Assembly (NCBI RefSeq): GCF_000758705.1
Contig: NZ_CP009287.1
Coordinates: 930,001-994,000 of the forward strand
Direction: 5' to 3'
DNA from: Paenibacillus graminis
GTDB taxonomy: Bacteria > Bacillota > Bacilli > Paenibacillales > Paenibacillaceae
Length of the DNA: 64,000 nt
In this document: piece after piece, positions 40,726-50,735 of the stretch
How the letters are laid out: each line of letters starts with the position of its first letter
How positions within the stretch are numbered: position 1 is the stretch's first letter
Made by a program: the position numbers and the translations under genes
Notes under the pieces: generated by a model
What the model was told of the DNA's origin: nothing
The model's database searches: none
The model's input: the letters and a program-made list of their open reading frames with translations, nothing else

Positions 40726-42558
40726 ATGACGGAAGAAACCACAAGGTTAAGCAAAGAAATCAGGAACATGATTGATATTGTTTATGCAGGTACAAATAAT
40801 GCTTTGGCTGTTGCCGATCAGTTAACATTTTTTTGGAGTGTCTTTTTACTAGCATCTGATAGTCCAATAACGTTGAGGTATCCTTACAAAATGCGGACCT
40901 CTTATACTTGGGGGGAACTGGTTGATGCCGAGGATGACGCTTATGAAGTTATTCAGATTAAAGTGTTGCCAGAGCTGATGAAGGGCCACCACTATCTGCC
41001 GAAGAGAATGGCGAGTGGAGGGCTTAAGTTGACTGTTACAGAAACACAATGTTATTCACTTATAACGATTATAGATTCAATATATAAAAAATTGGACGGA
41101 GTGCCTGCATTTCGAACAAGTCTACTTGCACTATACGATTACATGCTGGATATTCTATTAAAAGGATCAATCGAAGGGGAAGACGAGTGGATGAGCGGAG
41201 AATCGGTTGATTTTATTGTATCGCTTGTTGGTTCACATCTTCGAGTAGAAGGGAGGGGGAATTCGATCCACATTCATGACGCTCACTGCCGATCAGGACA
41301 ATTGCTTACAGCCAGTTATAGAGAGCTTCCGTTTATTGATCCACGAAAATCGCTTATCTCCGGACGTTCTTTATCTCCAATTATGACTCGTATTTCTACT
41401 TTCCGCTTCCTTTTGTCGGGTATTCATCGATTTAGTGTGTTGAACAGGGACCCGCTAGTCTACCCCTCCCGTTCATTCAGTAAAGCTGCACGAAAGGATA
41501 TAGCAGATAGAATGGATGTGAATGAGATCGTCTACATTCTTCCCCCGCGCTCAATAACATTTGATTCGAGAGACCTTCCTGATCCCGGGCTTATTGGACA
41601 ATCAGATTACGCAGGAGTAGAGTTATCCTATTTGCTCTATGGTTTGAATAGCTGTGCACCCGGGGGATGGGCTTTTGCTATGCTCCCTGATGAATTGCTG
41701 AAGACCGAAGGGGATTCAATTCTAGAAAAGATAGAAACGATAGCCCAGATCCGTTCCATTGTCCGTCTGCCGAAGGAGTCTAGCAGAATGAACATCGGAA
41801 AAAACTCATCTTTGGTGGTTATCATGAAGGAGCCTTTGAGTGTCCGGCAGCAGTTGGATGACATTAGGCGTTACGAGCTGAGTGGATACAGGAAAGATGA
41901 CATCAAACTTTTTTTTACGGAATATGAGCAGAAGTCGGGTCAGACTAGCGCGTCCAATCTTACTGGTTTTATCGAGGTTAGTAAGCCGAAACAGGTTAAG
42001 GCAGAGCTTGAAGAAAAATTATTGGAGAGAATCAGTAAGTTTGAAGGCCAATTGTCAAATCTAAAAGATCCATTATCAATTGAACAAAAGCTATTTAGCT
42101 GGCAGACCGATCTCTATGACCTCGGAAGCAAACAGGGAATCGCCCTCGCGTGGCAGCATCTCATTCATGATAACAGAATTAACACGGTACTCTCTAAAGA
42201 GGGGGAGGTAGTCTATGAGTTAAACCAAGCTGGTGAAAAGAGGGATGGATATGTTTCAAGTGAATTGAGCGGGATTTTATCTCCACAGCAATGGCAGTTA
42301 TATATTGCTATTAGCCTTTCAGAATCTCCCATTGCTATTCATAAAGCAAGGCAAAGACTTTCTATGGAGGATCGGAGTGTTTTTACCATCCAGCAAGCCG
42401 TTGAGACAGTTCAAATGCTTGCCCGGATGGGAATGGTTGAGTGCATATACGAATCAGTCAATAGGGGTGCTGCATCCCCTGCCGATAATGAATGGATTGA
42501 TCTCTGGATGAAAGTGCCGGAAGGAGGACGACAATGGAAATTCACAGCCTCTCGTTAG
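40726..42558 (+). CDS. HsdM-like protein with degenerate methyltransferase motifs (defence-operon candidate)
   Basis: 610 residues. The central region follows the type I N6-methyltransferase layout in order but with broken motifs. At 181-197, IHIHDAHCRSGQLLTAS stands where D-P-A-C-G-S-G is expected. SLSPIMTRISTFRFLLSGI (215-233) matches the helix usually reading EINPxTxxLAxMNLLLHGI. VYILPPRS (269-276) replaces A-N-P-P-F. GGWAFAMLPDELLKTEG (313-329) matches the following strand and helix. SAM binding and methylation are therefore doubtful. Residues about 515-575 look like a winged helix. A promoter with -10 TATAAT is at 40683-40688. The stop lies within the start of the ATPase gene (25-base overlap), so it is the first gene of a three-gene operon with an ATPase and an HNH nuclease. 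A DNA-recognition or scaffold role is inferred. Confidence 0.7.
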   Translation: MTEETTRLSKEIRNMIDIVYAGTNNALAVADQLTFFWSVFLLASDSPITLRYPYKMRTSYTWGELVDAEDDAYEVIQIKVLPELMKGHHYLPKRMASGGLKLTVTETQCYSLITIIDSIYKKLDGVPAFRTSLLALYDYMLDILLKGSIEGEDEWMSGESVDFIVSLVGSHLRVEGRGNSIHIHDAHCRSGQLLTASYRELPFIDPRKSLISGRSLSPIMTRISTFRFLLSGIHRFSVLNRDPLVYPSRSFSKAARKDIADRMDVNEIVYILPPRSITFDSRDLPDPGLIGQSDYAGVELSYLLYGLNSCAPGGWAFAMLPDELLKTEGDSILEKIETIAQIRSIVRLPKESSRMNIGKNSSLVVIMKEPLSVRQQLDDIRRYELSGYRKDDIKLFFTEYEQKSGQTSASNLTGFIEVSKPKQVKAELEEKLLERISKFEGQLSNLKDPLSIEQKLFSWQTDLYDLGSKQGIALAWQHLIHDNRINTVLSKEGEVVYELNQAGEKRDGYVSSELSGILSPQQWQLYIAISLSESPIAIHKARQRLSMEDRSVFTIQQAVETVQMLARMGMVECIYESVNRGAASPADNEWIDLWMKVPEGGRQWKFTASR

Positions 42559-44093
42559 AAAACTATAAACATTTCCAGACATTCAATGGAGCATTTGGTC
42601 AAAACGACGAAGAACTGAGTAAGTTGTCGATCAAGTTTCTGGTCGGCAATAACGGCTCGGGCAAAACCTCCGTTCTGCAGGCCATTGGTTTGATTTTCAC
42701 CAGAGCAATGAATGATGAATCTCCCGGATTTGTGTATGAGCTTGTGTACAGTATCATATCCGGTCATAAACGTGTCTATGTATTGCTCTCGAATAATTCC
42801 CAGAGGTATTCATTAACCGAGCGTCTGTATATTCAGATGGCTGAAAGTTTGGAGGGAATTAAAAATGGCCCTGTAGTTCGGGAACGGTACAGCGAACAAG
42901 TGAACCTGCATCCCCGCAGAATTATTAGCTTTGCTTCCGGACCAAATAATTCATTTGAAGATGTGTTGGTAAATTCGCCGCTGGGTGCAATAAACAGTGA
43001 TATATATGATGAACTAAAGCGGGAGGGGCGTAATTCGGGTAAGCTGGAATATCTCCAACAACTGCAGCGGAGGTTATTATATGAACCAAATTGTATTAAC
43101 CTCAACGGGGAAAATGCGGCTTTCATTCTAGCAGCTATAGTATTGGCAGAACCTGTTGGCGTTGAAATGGAAGGCTATCGCACAAAAAAAAACAGGCTAT
43201 TTCAAATGGTGAGAAACATTCGAGCTGAGTTGATCTCGTTTGAACTCGATGAAGTGAAGTGCCGACAACTTGAGGCTTCTCCGTTTAATAAAATGAGGTA
43301 CGAAAGTCTGTTAGTAAACTTCCTTCAGCGAGGCGCACGCCGGATAAAAGTCGTTCATTCACTGGATGGTACTATGCCCAAAGCCATTCGGATTCTCACA
43401 ATACCCGCAGGGGATATTCTGTCTTCTAACCCGATGGAGTTTCTTACTATGCTGGTGACAGCCCAAAGATTTGGATACTTGCTAAACGTAAACCTATTCT
43501 ATAAAAATGAGGATTCGGAACATCTGCTGGATCATAATAGTCTGAGCGACGGCGAGTTCTTCTGGTTGTCACGAATGGCGCTTATTATCTTATCCCAGCA
43601 GGAGTACGACGAGAATACCTTATTTTTGTTCGATGAGCCTGATGTTTTCTTAAATGAAAACTGGACAATGCAGTTTATAAGCATGCTTCATGATTTTGCC
43701 AAGATGGATCTACCTGGGGGCGAATCAAGTGAGCCGCGATATAACCGGCAAGAATATTGGATTGCTACACACTCGACCTTGATATTAACAGACGCATTTC
43801 CCGATCAGACTTTTAAGATAGAATTACATAGCGGGGTCCCAGGGGAGTTCCAGGCGATTTCGCTGGACATCCCTACCTTCGGTGCGGATAGAGGAGAGAT
43901 TAGTGCACTACTATTTATGGATCATGAGCGGATCGGAGAATTTGCTAAACAAGTAATTGATAAAGCGTTAGATGAGCAAAAGCCCTACTCCAATGGCAGG
44001 ATTCAAAAGATGTTGGACAAAGTGGGGCCGGGCTACGAACGCTTTCGGTTGGAGGAATATTTACATGCACGAAAACAATTACGCAGTGATTAA
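42534..44093 (+). CDS. ABC/SMC-type AAA ATPase of a defence operon (PtuA-like)
   Basis: 519 residues. The ABC-type ATPase has Walker A LVGNNGSGKTSVLQ (GNNGSGKT at 38-45), a signature-like HNSLSDGEFFWLS at 334-346, Walker B LFLFDEPDVFLNENW at 363-377 and switch His in IATHSTLIL (H413). An insert of about 290 residues between the Walker motifs lacks long coiled coil. It resembles the ATPases named restriction-system-associated AAA ATPase and PtuA of the Septu system. It would sense phage infection and control the HNH nuclease encoded 24 bases downstream. The start at 42534 overlaps the HsdM-like gene and follows RBS ggaaggagga. Confidence 0.82.
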   Translation: MEIHSLSLENYKHFQTFNGAFGQNDEELSKLSIKFLVGNNGSGKTSVLQAIGLIFTRAMNDESPGFVYELVYSIISGHKRVYVLLSNNSQRYSLTERLYIQMAESLEGIKNGPVVRERYSEQVNLHPRRIISFASGPNNSFEDVLVNSPLGAINSDIYDELKREGRNSGKLEYLQQLQRRLLYEPNCINLNGENAAFILAAIVLAEPVGVEMEGYRTKKNRLFQMVRNIRAELISFELDEVKCRQLEASPFNKMRYESLLVNFLQRGARRIKVVHSLDGTMPKAIRILTIPAGDILSSNPMEFLTMLVTAQRFGYLLNVNLFYKNEDSEHLLDHNSLSDGEFFWLSRMALIILSQQEYDENTLFLFDEPDVFLNENWTMQFISMLHDFAKMDLPGGESSEPRYNRQEYWIATHSTLILTDAFPDQTFKIELHSGVPGEFQAISLDIPTFGADRGEISALLFMDHERIGEFAKQVIDKALDEQKPYSNGRIQKMLDKVGPGYERFRLEEYLHARKQLRSD

Positions 44094-44117
44094 TATTTTG
44101 AAGGGAAGAATAAGCGG

Positions 44118-45350
44118 ATGCTTTTTGACCTAGAGAAACCATATATCATTCATAGTGAAATGAAGCTTGCCGGAGAATGTATGGTTGCTTTGATAAAGTA
44201 TTGCAATACATATGGCATCACGGATGGTCAGTTTGATGAGAAATCCTTTCTAAAATTAAGGCCTCATAAAATGTATAAACATTGCTGTCTGATGAAGCAT
44301 CCCGGAGCAATGCGCCATCGAATGAAGGAACTGTTCAGTACACTTCCAGTCACTGCTATTCCTTTTTTTATTAGTTGTTTAGAGGAAGATCTTCGTTTCG
44401 ACTTCAATCATAACCAAGAAAATTATCAGTTCCCAGGCTATTTAAACACTATGTTTCAAGGTGTATTGACTGTGGAGGAGACCCAAAAGGCTACTGACCA
44501 ATTACCAAAAATATTCGAAAAATTTTACAGTGATTTCTTCGATCACAAGGAGAATCATACCCTGAAAACTAACAGAGAACGTTTTAAAGAAGAGTACATA
44601 AAATTGAACACTAGCAAGGAAAATATTTGTCCGGCTTGTCTTGGACAGATGCATATGGGTAAGGCCCAATTAGACCACTACTTTCCTAAAAGTCTTTTTC
44701 CCGCTCTTGTGATTCATCCCTTTAATATCGTTCCAATTTGTATGGAATGTAATTCCTCGGTAGGGAAAAAACAAGATAGAGGAAAAGGAAACCGAGTACC
44801 AGCTTGGCCTGTGGATGGAGAAGCTATAAATGAACCCGGTTGTCTGAATGGCGTCTTCCTCCCTTATATACGTTCCGGCCAACAGAAATTCAAGTCTCGT
44901 ATCGACGGCACCCCAGGCAATCGAGTCATAAAGGTAGAGCCGCTGTCAACGGCAGCTTCGGATGAGGCTGAGCGAATTCGACGGCATGTGGACACCTTTA
45001 ATTTGGAAAAGGCTTGGACGAATCGCATACCGTTTCATTTCAATATGTTAATGCAACGCACGCTTTCGGAGTTCGCCAGAGTTTACACGGATCGTGTCGC
45101 AATTGGAGGAACAGTAACTAAAGAGGAGGTAGGCGATTTTCTATGGAACAAGCTGGTTCTGAACACTGAAGATACACTTTACGAGGTAGGATATCAATTT
45201 GAATTTGTTAGTTATGTAATTTCAATGGCTACGACTCCGGAGTGCTTTCATCCCTTCTATAAGGAGCTGCTGAAACGAATGGAAATCAGAACTCGAAAAG
45301 CCATGCCTACTGTGCCGCATATTTATGATAGCTTTTCAACAACATGCTGA
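44118..45350 (+). CDS. HNH endonuclease of a defence operon (PtuB-like)
   Basis: 410 residues. The HNH domain lies at about 168-222: zinc pair C171-x2-C174 (ICPACLGQ), catalytic D186-H187 (QLDHYFPKS), N203 (PFNIVPIC) and zinc pair C208-x2-C211 (CMECNSS). About 165 helical residues precede it and 190 follow, both unassigned. The weak RBS gaagggaagaataagcgg precedes ATG 44118, 24 bases after the ATPase stop. The combination ATPase plus HNH nuclease is the core of Septu; this nuclease is longer than the PtuB proteins I know. It is the last gene of the operon. Confidence 0.85.
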   Translation: MLFDLEKPYIIHSEMKLAGECMVALIKYCNTYGITDGQFDEKSFLKLRPHKMYKHCCLMKHPGAMRHRMKELFSTLPVTAIPFFISCLEEDLRFDFNHNQENYQFPGYLNTMFQGVLTVEETQKATDQLPKIFEKFYSDFFDHKENHTLKTNRERFKEEYIKLNTSKENICPACLGQMHMGKAQLDHYFPKSLFPALVIHPFNIVPICMECNSSVGKKQDRGKGNRVPAWPVDGEAINEPGCLNGVFLPYIRSGQQKFKSRIDGTPGNRVIKVEPLSTAASDEAERIRRHVDTFNLEKAWTNRIPFHFNMLMQRTLSEFARVYTDRVAIGGTVTKEEVGDFLWNKLVLNTEDTLYEVGYQFEFVSYVISMATTPECFHPFYKELLKRMEIRTRKAMPTVPHIYDSFSTTC

Positions 45351-45489
45351 TAGCTCAAAGTATACAGCGACTTTTCAGAAGTGTTATATCCTTATAACCT
45401 GTTGCCAAATGATAGATTTATTAAAGGGGATAGATTGTGTTGTGGAGAATAAAGCTTGAATAGAGAAGAACAGGTGAAGGAGGGGAATT

Positions 45490-48400
45490 ATGATTTTCAG
45501 AAAAGATCCGCTGGATAAAAAGAGCCTGCTTAAAGAATTAGACTCACTGGGATATTCAGACAGGATTAAAAAGATAGCGGTTCTAGGCCGTGATCATAGA
45601 GGCTCAACCGAGTATGCCGGGCTGCTGTCTTCCTTATTGGAGGATGGTGCTTATGAAGGACGTCTTGCCTTAACCGGGGCTGAGGTCACAAAGGATGCTA
45701 AGGTTGTTTTGTCAGCCCTGCGGCATCCTATGGCAAGTGTCAGAAATACGGCAGCGGGGCTTTTGGCCAAAGTGGCTTCAGATATGGATATTGAACGCGA
45801 GCTTCCCCATTTATCACATGATTGCCGCCGAAAGCTGCTGCGCAGTGTGTCTTTTATGAACCGTCAAGAACTGGCGGAGCGGCTGCTGCCTGTGGTATAT
45901 GCCGGGTGGGGGGCGGAGGAGGCTGCCATTGTACTATCGGCATGTAATAAGGACACGGTCCGTCAGTGGCTTGCAGAGATCGGCTATGCCATCAAAGACT
46001 GGAACAAATTAGCCGGCCGGCATCCTGACGCGGTTGCTGAGTATTTCAGGACTACTTTACACACACCGCTTAGGGAAAAAGGTTATGTCTGGTGGAGGTT
46101 CTCATCAGCTTTCGAAATTTTATGCCGGACAAAGGCGGAGGTAGTGTTAGAATGTGCAGCGGATCATGGACCCATGGGCATCCTGCATCCTGCGCTGAAG
46201 AAACAGCTTAGTACTTTAGTCCGCATCGATCCTGATGCGGTGTACAAGCTGTTGACACGAATGGAGTCGCGAAGCGAACTGATTTCGCAGGGTGTCCCTG
46301 ATGGGATTTTAAAAAGAAGAGGCGATTTATCCTTAGATCAATGGATGGAATTAGCTAAATTACTTGCAGACCGGCCTATGCATATAGCGAAATTACTGCA
46401 TAATATTGCGCCTTCCCACCGCAAAGCGGTTTTTGATGCGGTGTATGAAGAAGATAAACGCCAAGCACGCATTTTTCCGGAAAGATTGCTATATGTATTG
46501 CCGCATGCATTACGTGACAAGGAAGCCAGCCGGATGCTTGGCCTTCGTGAAATCTATGATGACCGGGAGCGAATGATTAGAATTACGGCTTGCCGTTCTA
46601 TTCAACATTCAAGAGAGAAGCTTGAACAAGCCGCACATGTATCCAGCGCAGACGAACGCGCAACGGCGCTTATGCAGCTGATCCGGAGTACGGTTCTGTC
46701 GAGACAGGGGATGCAGGAAACCTTGGTGTACCTGGGCCGGATCAAAAATGACCAGGACCCTGTCCGGAGCGCAGTCTTTAAAGAGCTTTCGGATAGTCCT
46801 GCTTCTGTGTTCACGGATGCCCATGTGCAGGAGCTTACTCTGCTGGTTGATAGTGTTATGGATGCCAGAGATACTTCATATGGTACGAAGTTTTCCGTTC
46901 AACAATTGGCATTTGCTATTTTGCGCCACAACGCATTGCATCCCCACGGTGAGCTGTTCAAGTTCTCGTTGAATACGATCCGGAAACTGGCCAAGCAGAA
47001 CGGACAGCTTGCCCTTCCATCCTTGGAGAAGAATTTACCCCAGGGGGTAGAAGAAATACTTTTCGATGCAATCTATACATTAGCTGCGCAGGCCAGCCGG
47101 AGGGAAGACTACAATCTGGTGCTTAGCCTGGCTAACTCATTCGGCAAAAGAGGTTATGGCATCGCTAAACTTCAGAATCTGCTAAAAGAAGCAACGCGGG
47201 CGAAAACAGATTCGATAGCCATACAGGCGGCGAGACATTGGCTTGCCCCGCATCCCACTCGGGATGAAAGAGTACGGGAATTACTGGCTCTGGATAAATC
47301 GTTCATTACCGTATATGAAGTGTTCCTGCATCTGCACCGGCAACGTCAAGAATGGCTGGACCCATACATTTCGGGTGCTGTGATTAAGGGCAGGTTCTTA
47401 TCGGGCAAAACCATTTATCTGGTGCCGGCTGCGGACGGGTTCAACAGGTGGCTGCCGCGCCAGCAGCAATCACTAAGTTCATTATTGGGCAAAATTGCAT
47501 TCGATGACAAACGCAACTTTTCAGAGCGTTCCAGAGTGATTAGGATCATGGGAAATATGCCTGACCTTGGGCCGGATCAGTTACTAGAGCTTATACACGA
47601 TAAGAAAATAACTGTAGTAGAAGCTGCCCTTCATGCCCTTTCACTTATAGAAGAACCGGAGAAGGCACTTCCCGTTCTGCTGGAGAATCTGGATGGGGAC
47701 CGGGCACGTGTAGCCATGTACTCCATACCCAGATGCATCCGCAGAGTGAATCCGGTGTTACTGGCTTCAATGCTTAAGGAGCTGCTATACCGGGACAAGC
47801 TGAAAGTTACGGTCCGAAAAGAGGCCATCCGGTTACTGGGAGCTTATAGAAGCGGTGACAGCATTCCGTTATTGATGAATGAGTTCGAAAAACCAAATGC
47901 CCATAAGGATGTAATTATAGCCATAGGGCATGCAGCGAGACAGCTTCTGGATGATGAACGCGGCTGGAGTATTTTAAGTGCAATGGCTTCTTCAGAGAGG
48001 GACATCGCGGTCAGTTTATTATCTCAGCGGCCTAATGATCTTCCGCTGGAATATAGACCGCGTTATTTAGGGTTAATCATTGAAATTGCAGGTCATCCGG
48101 ATGCGAATGTCGGCAGATTTGCCTTCAGTAGTATGATGCAGTGGACCAATGGAAATGAAGAAGTCATTGCAGCTGCCACTGCTCAGGCGATTACGGACTT
48201 GGAAGACAGCAGCAGGTGGAAGTTTGCCATGAACACGCTGATCGAAACATGCCGTGATGGTAAAATCAATGAAGCTGTAATCAGTGTTTGTAAGAAATTG
48301 GCTAGTACAGCCATAAGCGAGGAATGGAATGCAGCTGCCACAAGAGATTTGCCTCACCGGCAGCGTCTCATGAAACTGATCAACGAGCTGATCGCTTTGC

Positions 48401-48843
48401 CCAAAAATTCACGTGTACGCCTTGTACCTTTATATATGGGCCTGATTGACTGTCTGGCCTATGATGAGACTTTACATCAAGTGGTGTTGAAATTGTATAT
48501 AGCAGCAATAGACTGGAACAATGTGGAGGAATCCGTCGCTTATCTAAACCGGATGGTTAACTGTATTACAAATCAGCCACAGCTGTTAAGCGATGTCTAT
48601 CAGCAGGTCGTGCATCAATTGAAAGACAGCACAGGGTATTGGAATCCGGAAACCCTGCTGGAAATTGTAGATCTCCTAGGTTCTGAAAAAGGTTACGAAT
48701 TTCAGTATATTGGGCTTTCTGTGCTTGAGGTTGCCGGAAGTGTTTTATTATGGAGTCCGGAGTGCGCAGACCGTCTGAGGCTGTATAGAAATCACACGAG
48801 CATTGCGGTCCGCTCCCTTGCGCTTAACATTTGGACTCATTAA
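45490..48843 (+). CDS. Large HEAT-repeat protein
   Basis: 1117 residues with no signal peptide or membrane helix. The sequence is a long series of helical pairs, clearest at about 60-100 ([20 protein letters not shown]), 690-800 ([40 protein letters not shown]) and 850-900, typical of HEAT/Armadillo-like repeats used as protein- or nucleic-acid-binding scaffolds. I recognise no enzyme domain. The RBS is gaaggagggg. It starts 139 bases after the HNH gene without a visible terminator between, so read-through from the defence operon is possible, but GC content rises back to the chromosomal level. Its 3' end overlaps the convergent GNAT gene by 20 bases. Confidence 0.8.
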   Translation: MIFRKDPLDKKSLLKELDSLGYSDRIKKIAVLGRDHRGSTEYAGLLSSLLEDGAYEGRLALTGAEVTKDAKVVLSALRHPMASVRNTAAGLLAKVASDMDIERELPHLSHDCRRKLLRSVSFMNRQELAERLLPVVYAGWGAEEAAIVLSACNKDTVRQWLAEIGYAIKDWNKLAGRHPDAVAEYFRTTLHTPLREKGYVWWRFSSAFEILCRTKAEVVLECAADHGPMGILHPALKKQLSTLVRIDPDAVYKLLTRMESRSELISQGVPDGILKRRGDLSLDQWMELAKLLADRPMHIAKLLHNIAPSHRKAVFDAVYEEDKRQARIFPERLLYVLPHALRDKEASRMLGLREIYDDRERMIRITACRSIQHSREKLEQAAHVSSADERATALMQLIRSTVLSRQGMQETLVYLGRIKNDQDPVRSAVFKELSDSPASVFTDAHVQELTLLVDSVMDARDTSYGTKFSVQQLAFAILRHNALHPHGELFKFSLNTIRKLAKQNGQLALPSLEKNLPQGVEEILFDAIYTLAAQASRREDYNLVLSLANSFGKRGYGIAKLQNLLKEATRAKTDSIAIQAARHWLAPHPTRDERVRELLALDKSFITVYEVFLHLHRQRQEWLDPYISGAVIKGRFLSGKTIYLVPAADGFNRWLPRQQQSLSSLLGKIAFDDKRNFSERSRVIRIMGNMPDLGPDQLLELIHDKKITVVEAALHALSLIEEPEKALPVLLENLDGDRARVAMYSIPRCIRRVNPVLLASMLKELLYRDKLKVTVRKEAIRLLGAYRSGDSIPLLMNEFEKPNAHKDVIIAIGHAARQLLDDERGWSILSAMASSERDIAVSLLSQRPNDLPLEYRPRYLGLIIEIAGHPDANVGRFAFSSMMQWTNGNEEVIAAATAQAITDLEDSSRWKFAMNTLIETCRDGKINEAVISVCKKLASTAISEEWNAAATRDLPHRQRLMKLINELIALPKNSRVRLVPLYMGLIDCLAYDETLHQVVLKLYIAAIDWNNVEESVAYLNRMVNCITNQPQLLSDVYQQVVHQLKDSTGYWNPETLLEIVDLLGSEKGYEFQYIGLSVLEVAGSVLLWSPECADRLRLYRNHTSIAVRSLALNIWTH

Positions 48844-49288
48844 CCTGCGATAACTTCATATGCAGGATAGGAAAAGGCTGGCCCTGCTCATCCCGTTCAG
48901 ACCGGTCAAATACTTGGAATCCCAAATGCTCGTAGAATCCGGTTGCCTGGGGATTTTGTTCATTCACATCAACATAGAGCACGTTCAGTGTCTGTATGGC
49001 ATAAGTCACCAGTTGTTTTCCTATGCCTCTTCCCCTGACGGCGGGGTTTACGAACAGCATTTCAATCTTAGTATCCTGAACACCTATAAAGCCGAGATAA
49101 TGATCCTGATCTGTATAGGCCAGCAAGTGGGGGATTTGCCTGATACCTTGAATAACCAAGGGGCTTAATGCTGCAATATTTTGTTCAGAAAGGAATAGAT
49201 GCGTAGCCCGCACAGCTGTTTCCCAAATATACAGCAGTTGATGCGATACTTCCTTATTTCTATCTGTGATTCTATGTATCGGGTTCAT
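48824..49288 (-). CDS. GNAT-family N-acetyltransferase
   Basis: 154 residues. Acetyl-CoA-binding motif A is clear: [20 protein letters not shown] (R/Q-x2-G-x-G/A as RGRGIG). It is followed by [20 protein letters not shown], the usual motif B. The substrate is unknown; the family acetylates small amines or protein N-termini. Its last 20 bases overlap the end of the HEAT-repeat gene in the opposite direction, so both must be expressed at modest levels or tolerate antisense RNA. Confidence 0.92.
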   Translation of the reverse strand: MNPIHRITDRNKEVSHQLLYIWETAVRATHLFLSEQNIAALSPLVIQGIRQIPHLLAYTDQDHYLGFIGVQDTKIEMLFVNPAVRGRGIGKQLVTYAIQTLNVLYVDVNEQNPQATGFYEHLGFQVFDRSERDEQGQPFPILHMKLSQVNESKC

Positions 49289-49361
49289 ATGTTCTCCCTT
49301 AGCCGTTTTCCTTTGAGTATAGTATTATTAAAGTACATTTGCAAAAGCCGGAGGGTTTGTA

Positions 49362-50489
49362 ATGGCGACACACCGCGTGAACAGCATGGAAGTAAAGAAG
49401 ATGAACCGTAACGCCATTTATCGATATTTGTATCACCGTGAAGCTACATCCATCCAGGAGATTGCGCAGGCGCTCAATCTGAGTCTTCCTACGGTTACAC
49501 AGAACCTTAAGGAGCTGCAGGAAAGGGAACTGATCGTGGAGACCGGGCTGTTTCAGTCCACCGGAGGCAGGAAGGCGAAATCGATAGCTTGCAACAGTGT
49601 GGCGAGATATGCAATCGGGCTGGATGTGACCCGGAATCATATCGGCATTGTAATCATTGACCTGAGCGGTGCAATCGTCAAGCATGTCAGGAACCACTTT
49701 CCCTTTGCTAACACGGAAGTCTACTTTCAAAGCGTGGGCAAGCTGGTGGATGATTGTGTGGAAGAATGCCGGATCGACAGCAGCAGAATTCTGGGGGTCG
49801 GGATTGCGCTGCCCGCTATCCTGTCCGATGACCGCCAAACGGTGAGTTATGCCACCGTCATTGATTTCAAGGGGGGGAGCGTACAGCGATTCGCCGAATT
49901 TATCCGCTATCCCTGTATTCTCAGCAATGAAGCGAACGCAGCCGGCTTCACCGAATTGTGGGGAGAAAAAGACATACACAATGCAGTCTATTTATCCCTT
50001 AACAATAGTGTTGGCGGCTCCATTATAGTCAATAATCAGATCTATGCCGGGCAGAATCACCGGGGCGGGGAATTCGGCCATATGACGATCATGCCTGAAG
50101 GCCGTACCTGCTACTGTGGCCAGAAGGGCTGTGTGGATGCCTATTGCTCAGCGAGAATTCTCTCGGACAGCACACAGGGAAGCATTTCTGAATTTTTCCG
50201 GCTGCTGCGGGAGGGGCATGAGCCGCAAAAGTCGATTTGGCGGGAGTACATCGGCTATCTGGTAATTACGGTTAACAACCTCCGCATGCTGTACGATTGC
50301 GATGTGATTCTAGGCGGCTATGCCGGCGCTTATATGGAGGAGTATATGGATATCCTTCAAGGGCTGGCGGCCCGGAAGAACACCTTCGAGCTGGACGGCA
50401 CATACCTCCGGATTTGCAAATACAAGCTGGAGGCTACTGCCGTGGGCGCCGCCCTGGAACTGGTAACCGAATTTATTGACCGTATCTAG
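49362..50489 (+). CDS. ROK-family transcriptional repressor (XylR/NagC type)
   Basis: 375 residues from ATG 49362 (RBS ccggaggg). An N-terminal winged helix (about 14-70) reads ATSIQEIAQALNLSLPTVTQ and is followed by a ROK sugar-kinase-like domain. The zinc site is present as CYCGQKGCVDAYCS, and GGEFGHMTI matches the ROK signature. The kinase motif appears non-catalytic, as in XylR. The dehydrogenase gene downstream has two TGTTTTATAAA repeats after its promoter, a likely operator. The ligand is probably the polyol or sugar handled by that enzyme. Confidence 0.92.
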   Translation: MATHRVNSMEVKKMNRNAIYRYLYHREATSIQEIAQALNLSLPTVTQNLKELQERELIVETGLFQSTGGRKAKSIACNSVARYAIGLDVTRNHIGIVIIDLSGAIVKHVRNHFPFANTEVYFQSVGKLVDDCVEECRIDSSRILGVGIALPAILSDDRQTVSYATVIDFKGGSVQRFAEFIRYPCILSNEANAAGFTELWGEKDIHNAVYLSLNNSVGGSIIVNNQIYAGQNHRGGEFGHMTIMPEGRTCYCGQKGCVDAYCSARILSDSTQGSISEFFRLLREGHEPQKSIWREYIGYLVITVNNLRMLYDCDVILGGYAGAYMEEYMDILQGLAARKNTFELDGTYLRICKYKLEATAVGAALELVTEFIDRI

Positions 50490-50566
50490 ATTGCTGCCGG
50501 ATAGGATAGCCGGCAATAACCCTAGCGTAATAATCCTAAGCGTAAATCTAACGGAATTGTATACTG

Positions 50567-50627
50567 CTCCTCCGGAAGAGGGACGATGCTGCCTTTGCGG
50601 CTTCGCCCTCTTCCGGGGGAGTTTTTA
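50567..50627 (+). terminator. Terminator after the ROK regulator gene
   Basis: 16-bp stem CTCCTCCGGAAGAGGG / CCCTCTTCCGGGGGAG followed by five T residues. Confidence 0.85.
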
Positions 50628-50636
50628 GTTTATTTG

Positions 50637-50699
50637 TTGACTTCAAAGCAAAACGGACTATAATCTTATTTAGATTGTTTTATAAAAGTGTTTTATAAA
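50637..50699 (+). promoter_or_regulatory. Promoter and tandem operator of the polyol dehydrogenase gene
   Basis: -35 TTGACT (50637-50642), 16-bp spacer, -10 TATAAT (50659-50664). Just downstream TGTTTTATAAA occurs twice (50676-50686 and 50689-50699), 13 bases apart, at the place where a ROK repressor would block transcription. Confidence 0.7.
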
Positions 50700-50735
50700 T
50701 AACTGAACGCTATTGTCCCTGAGGAGGAGTATCTG

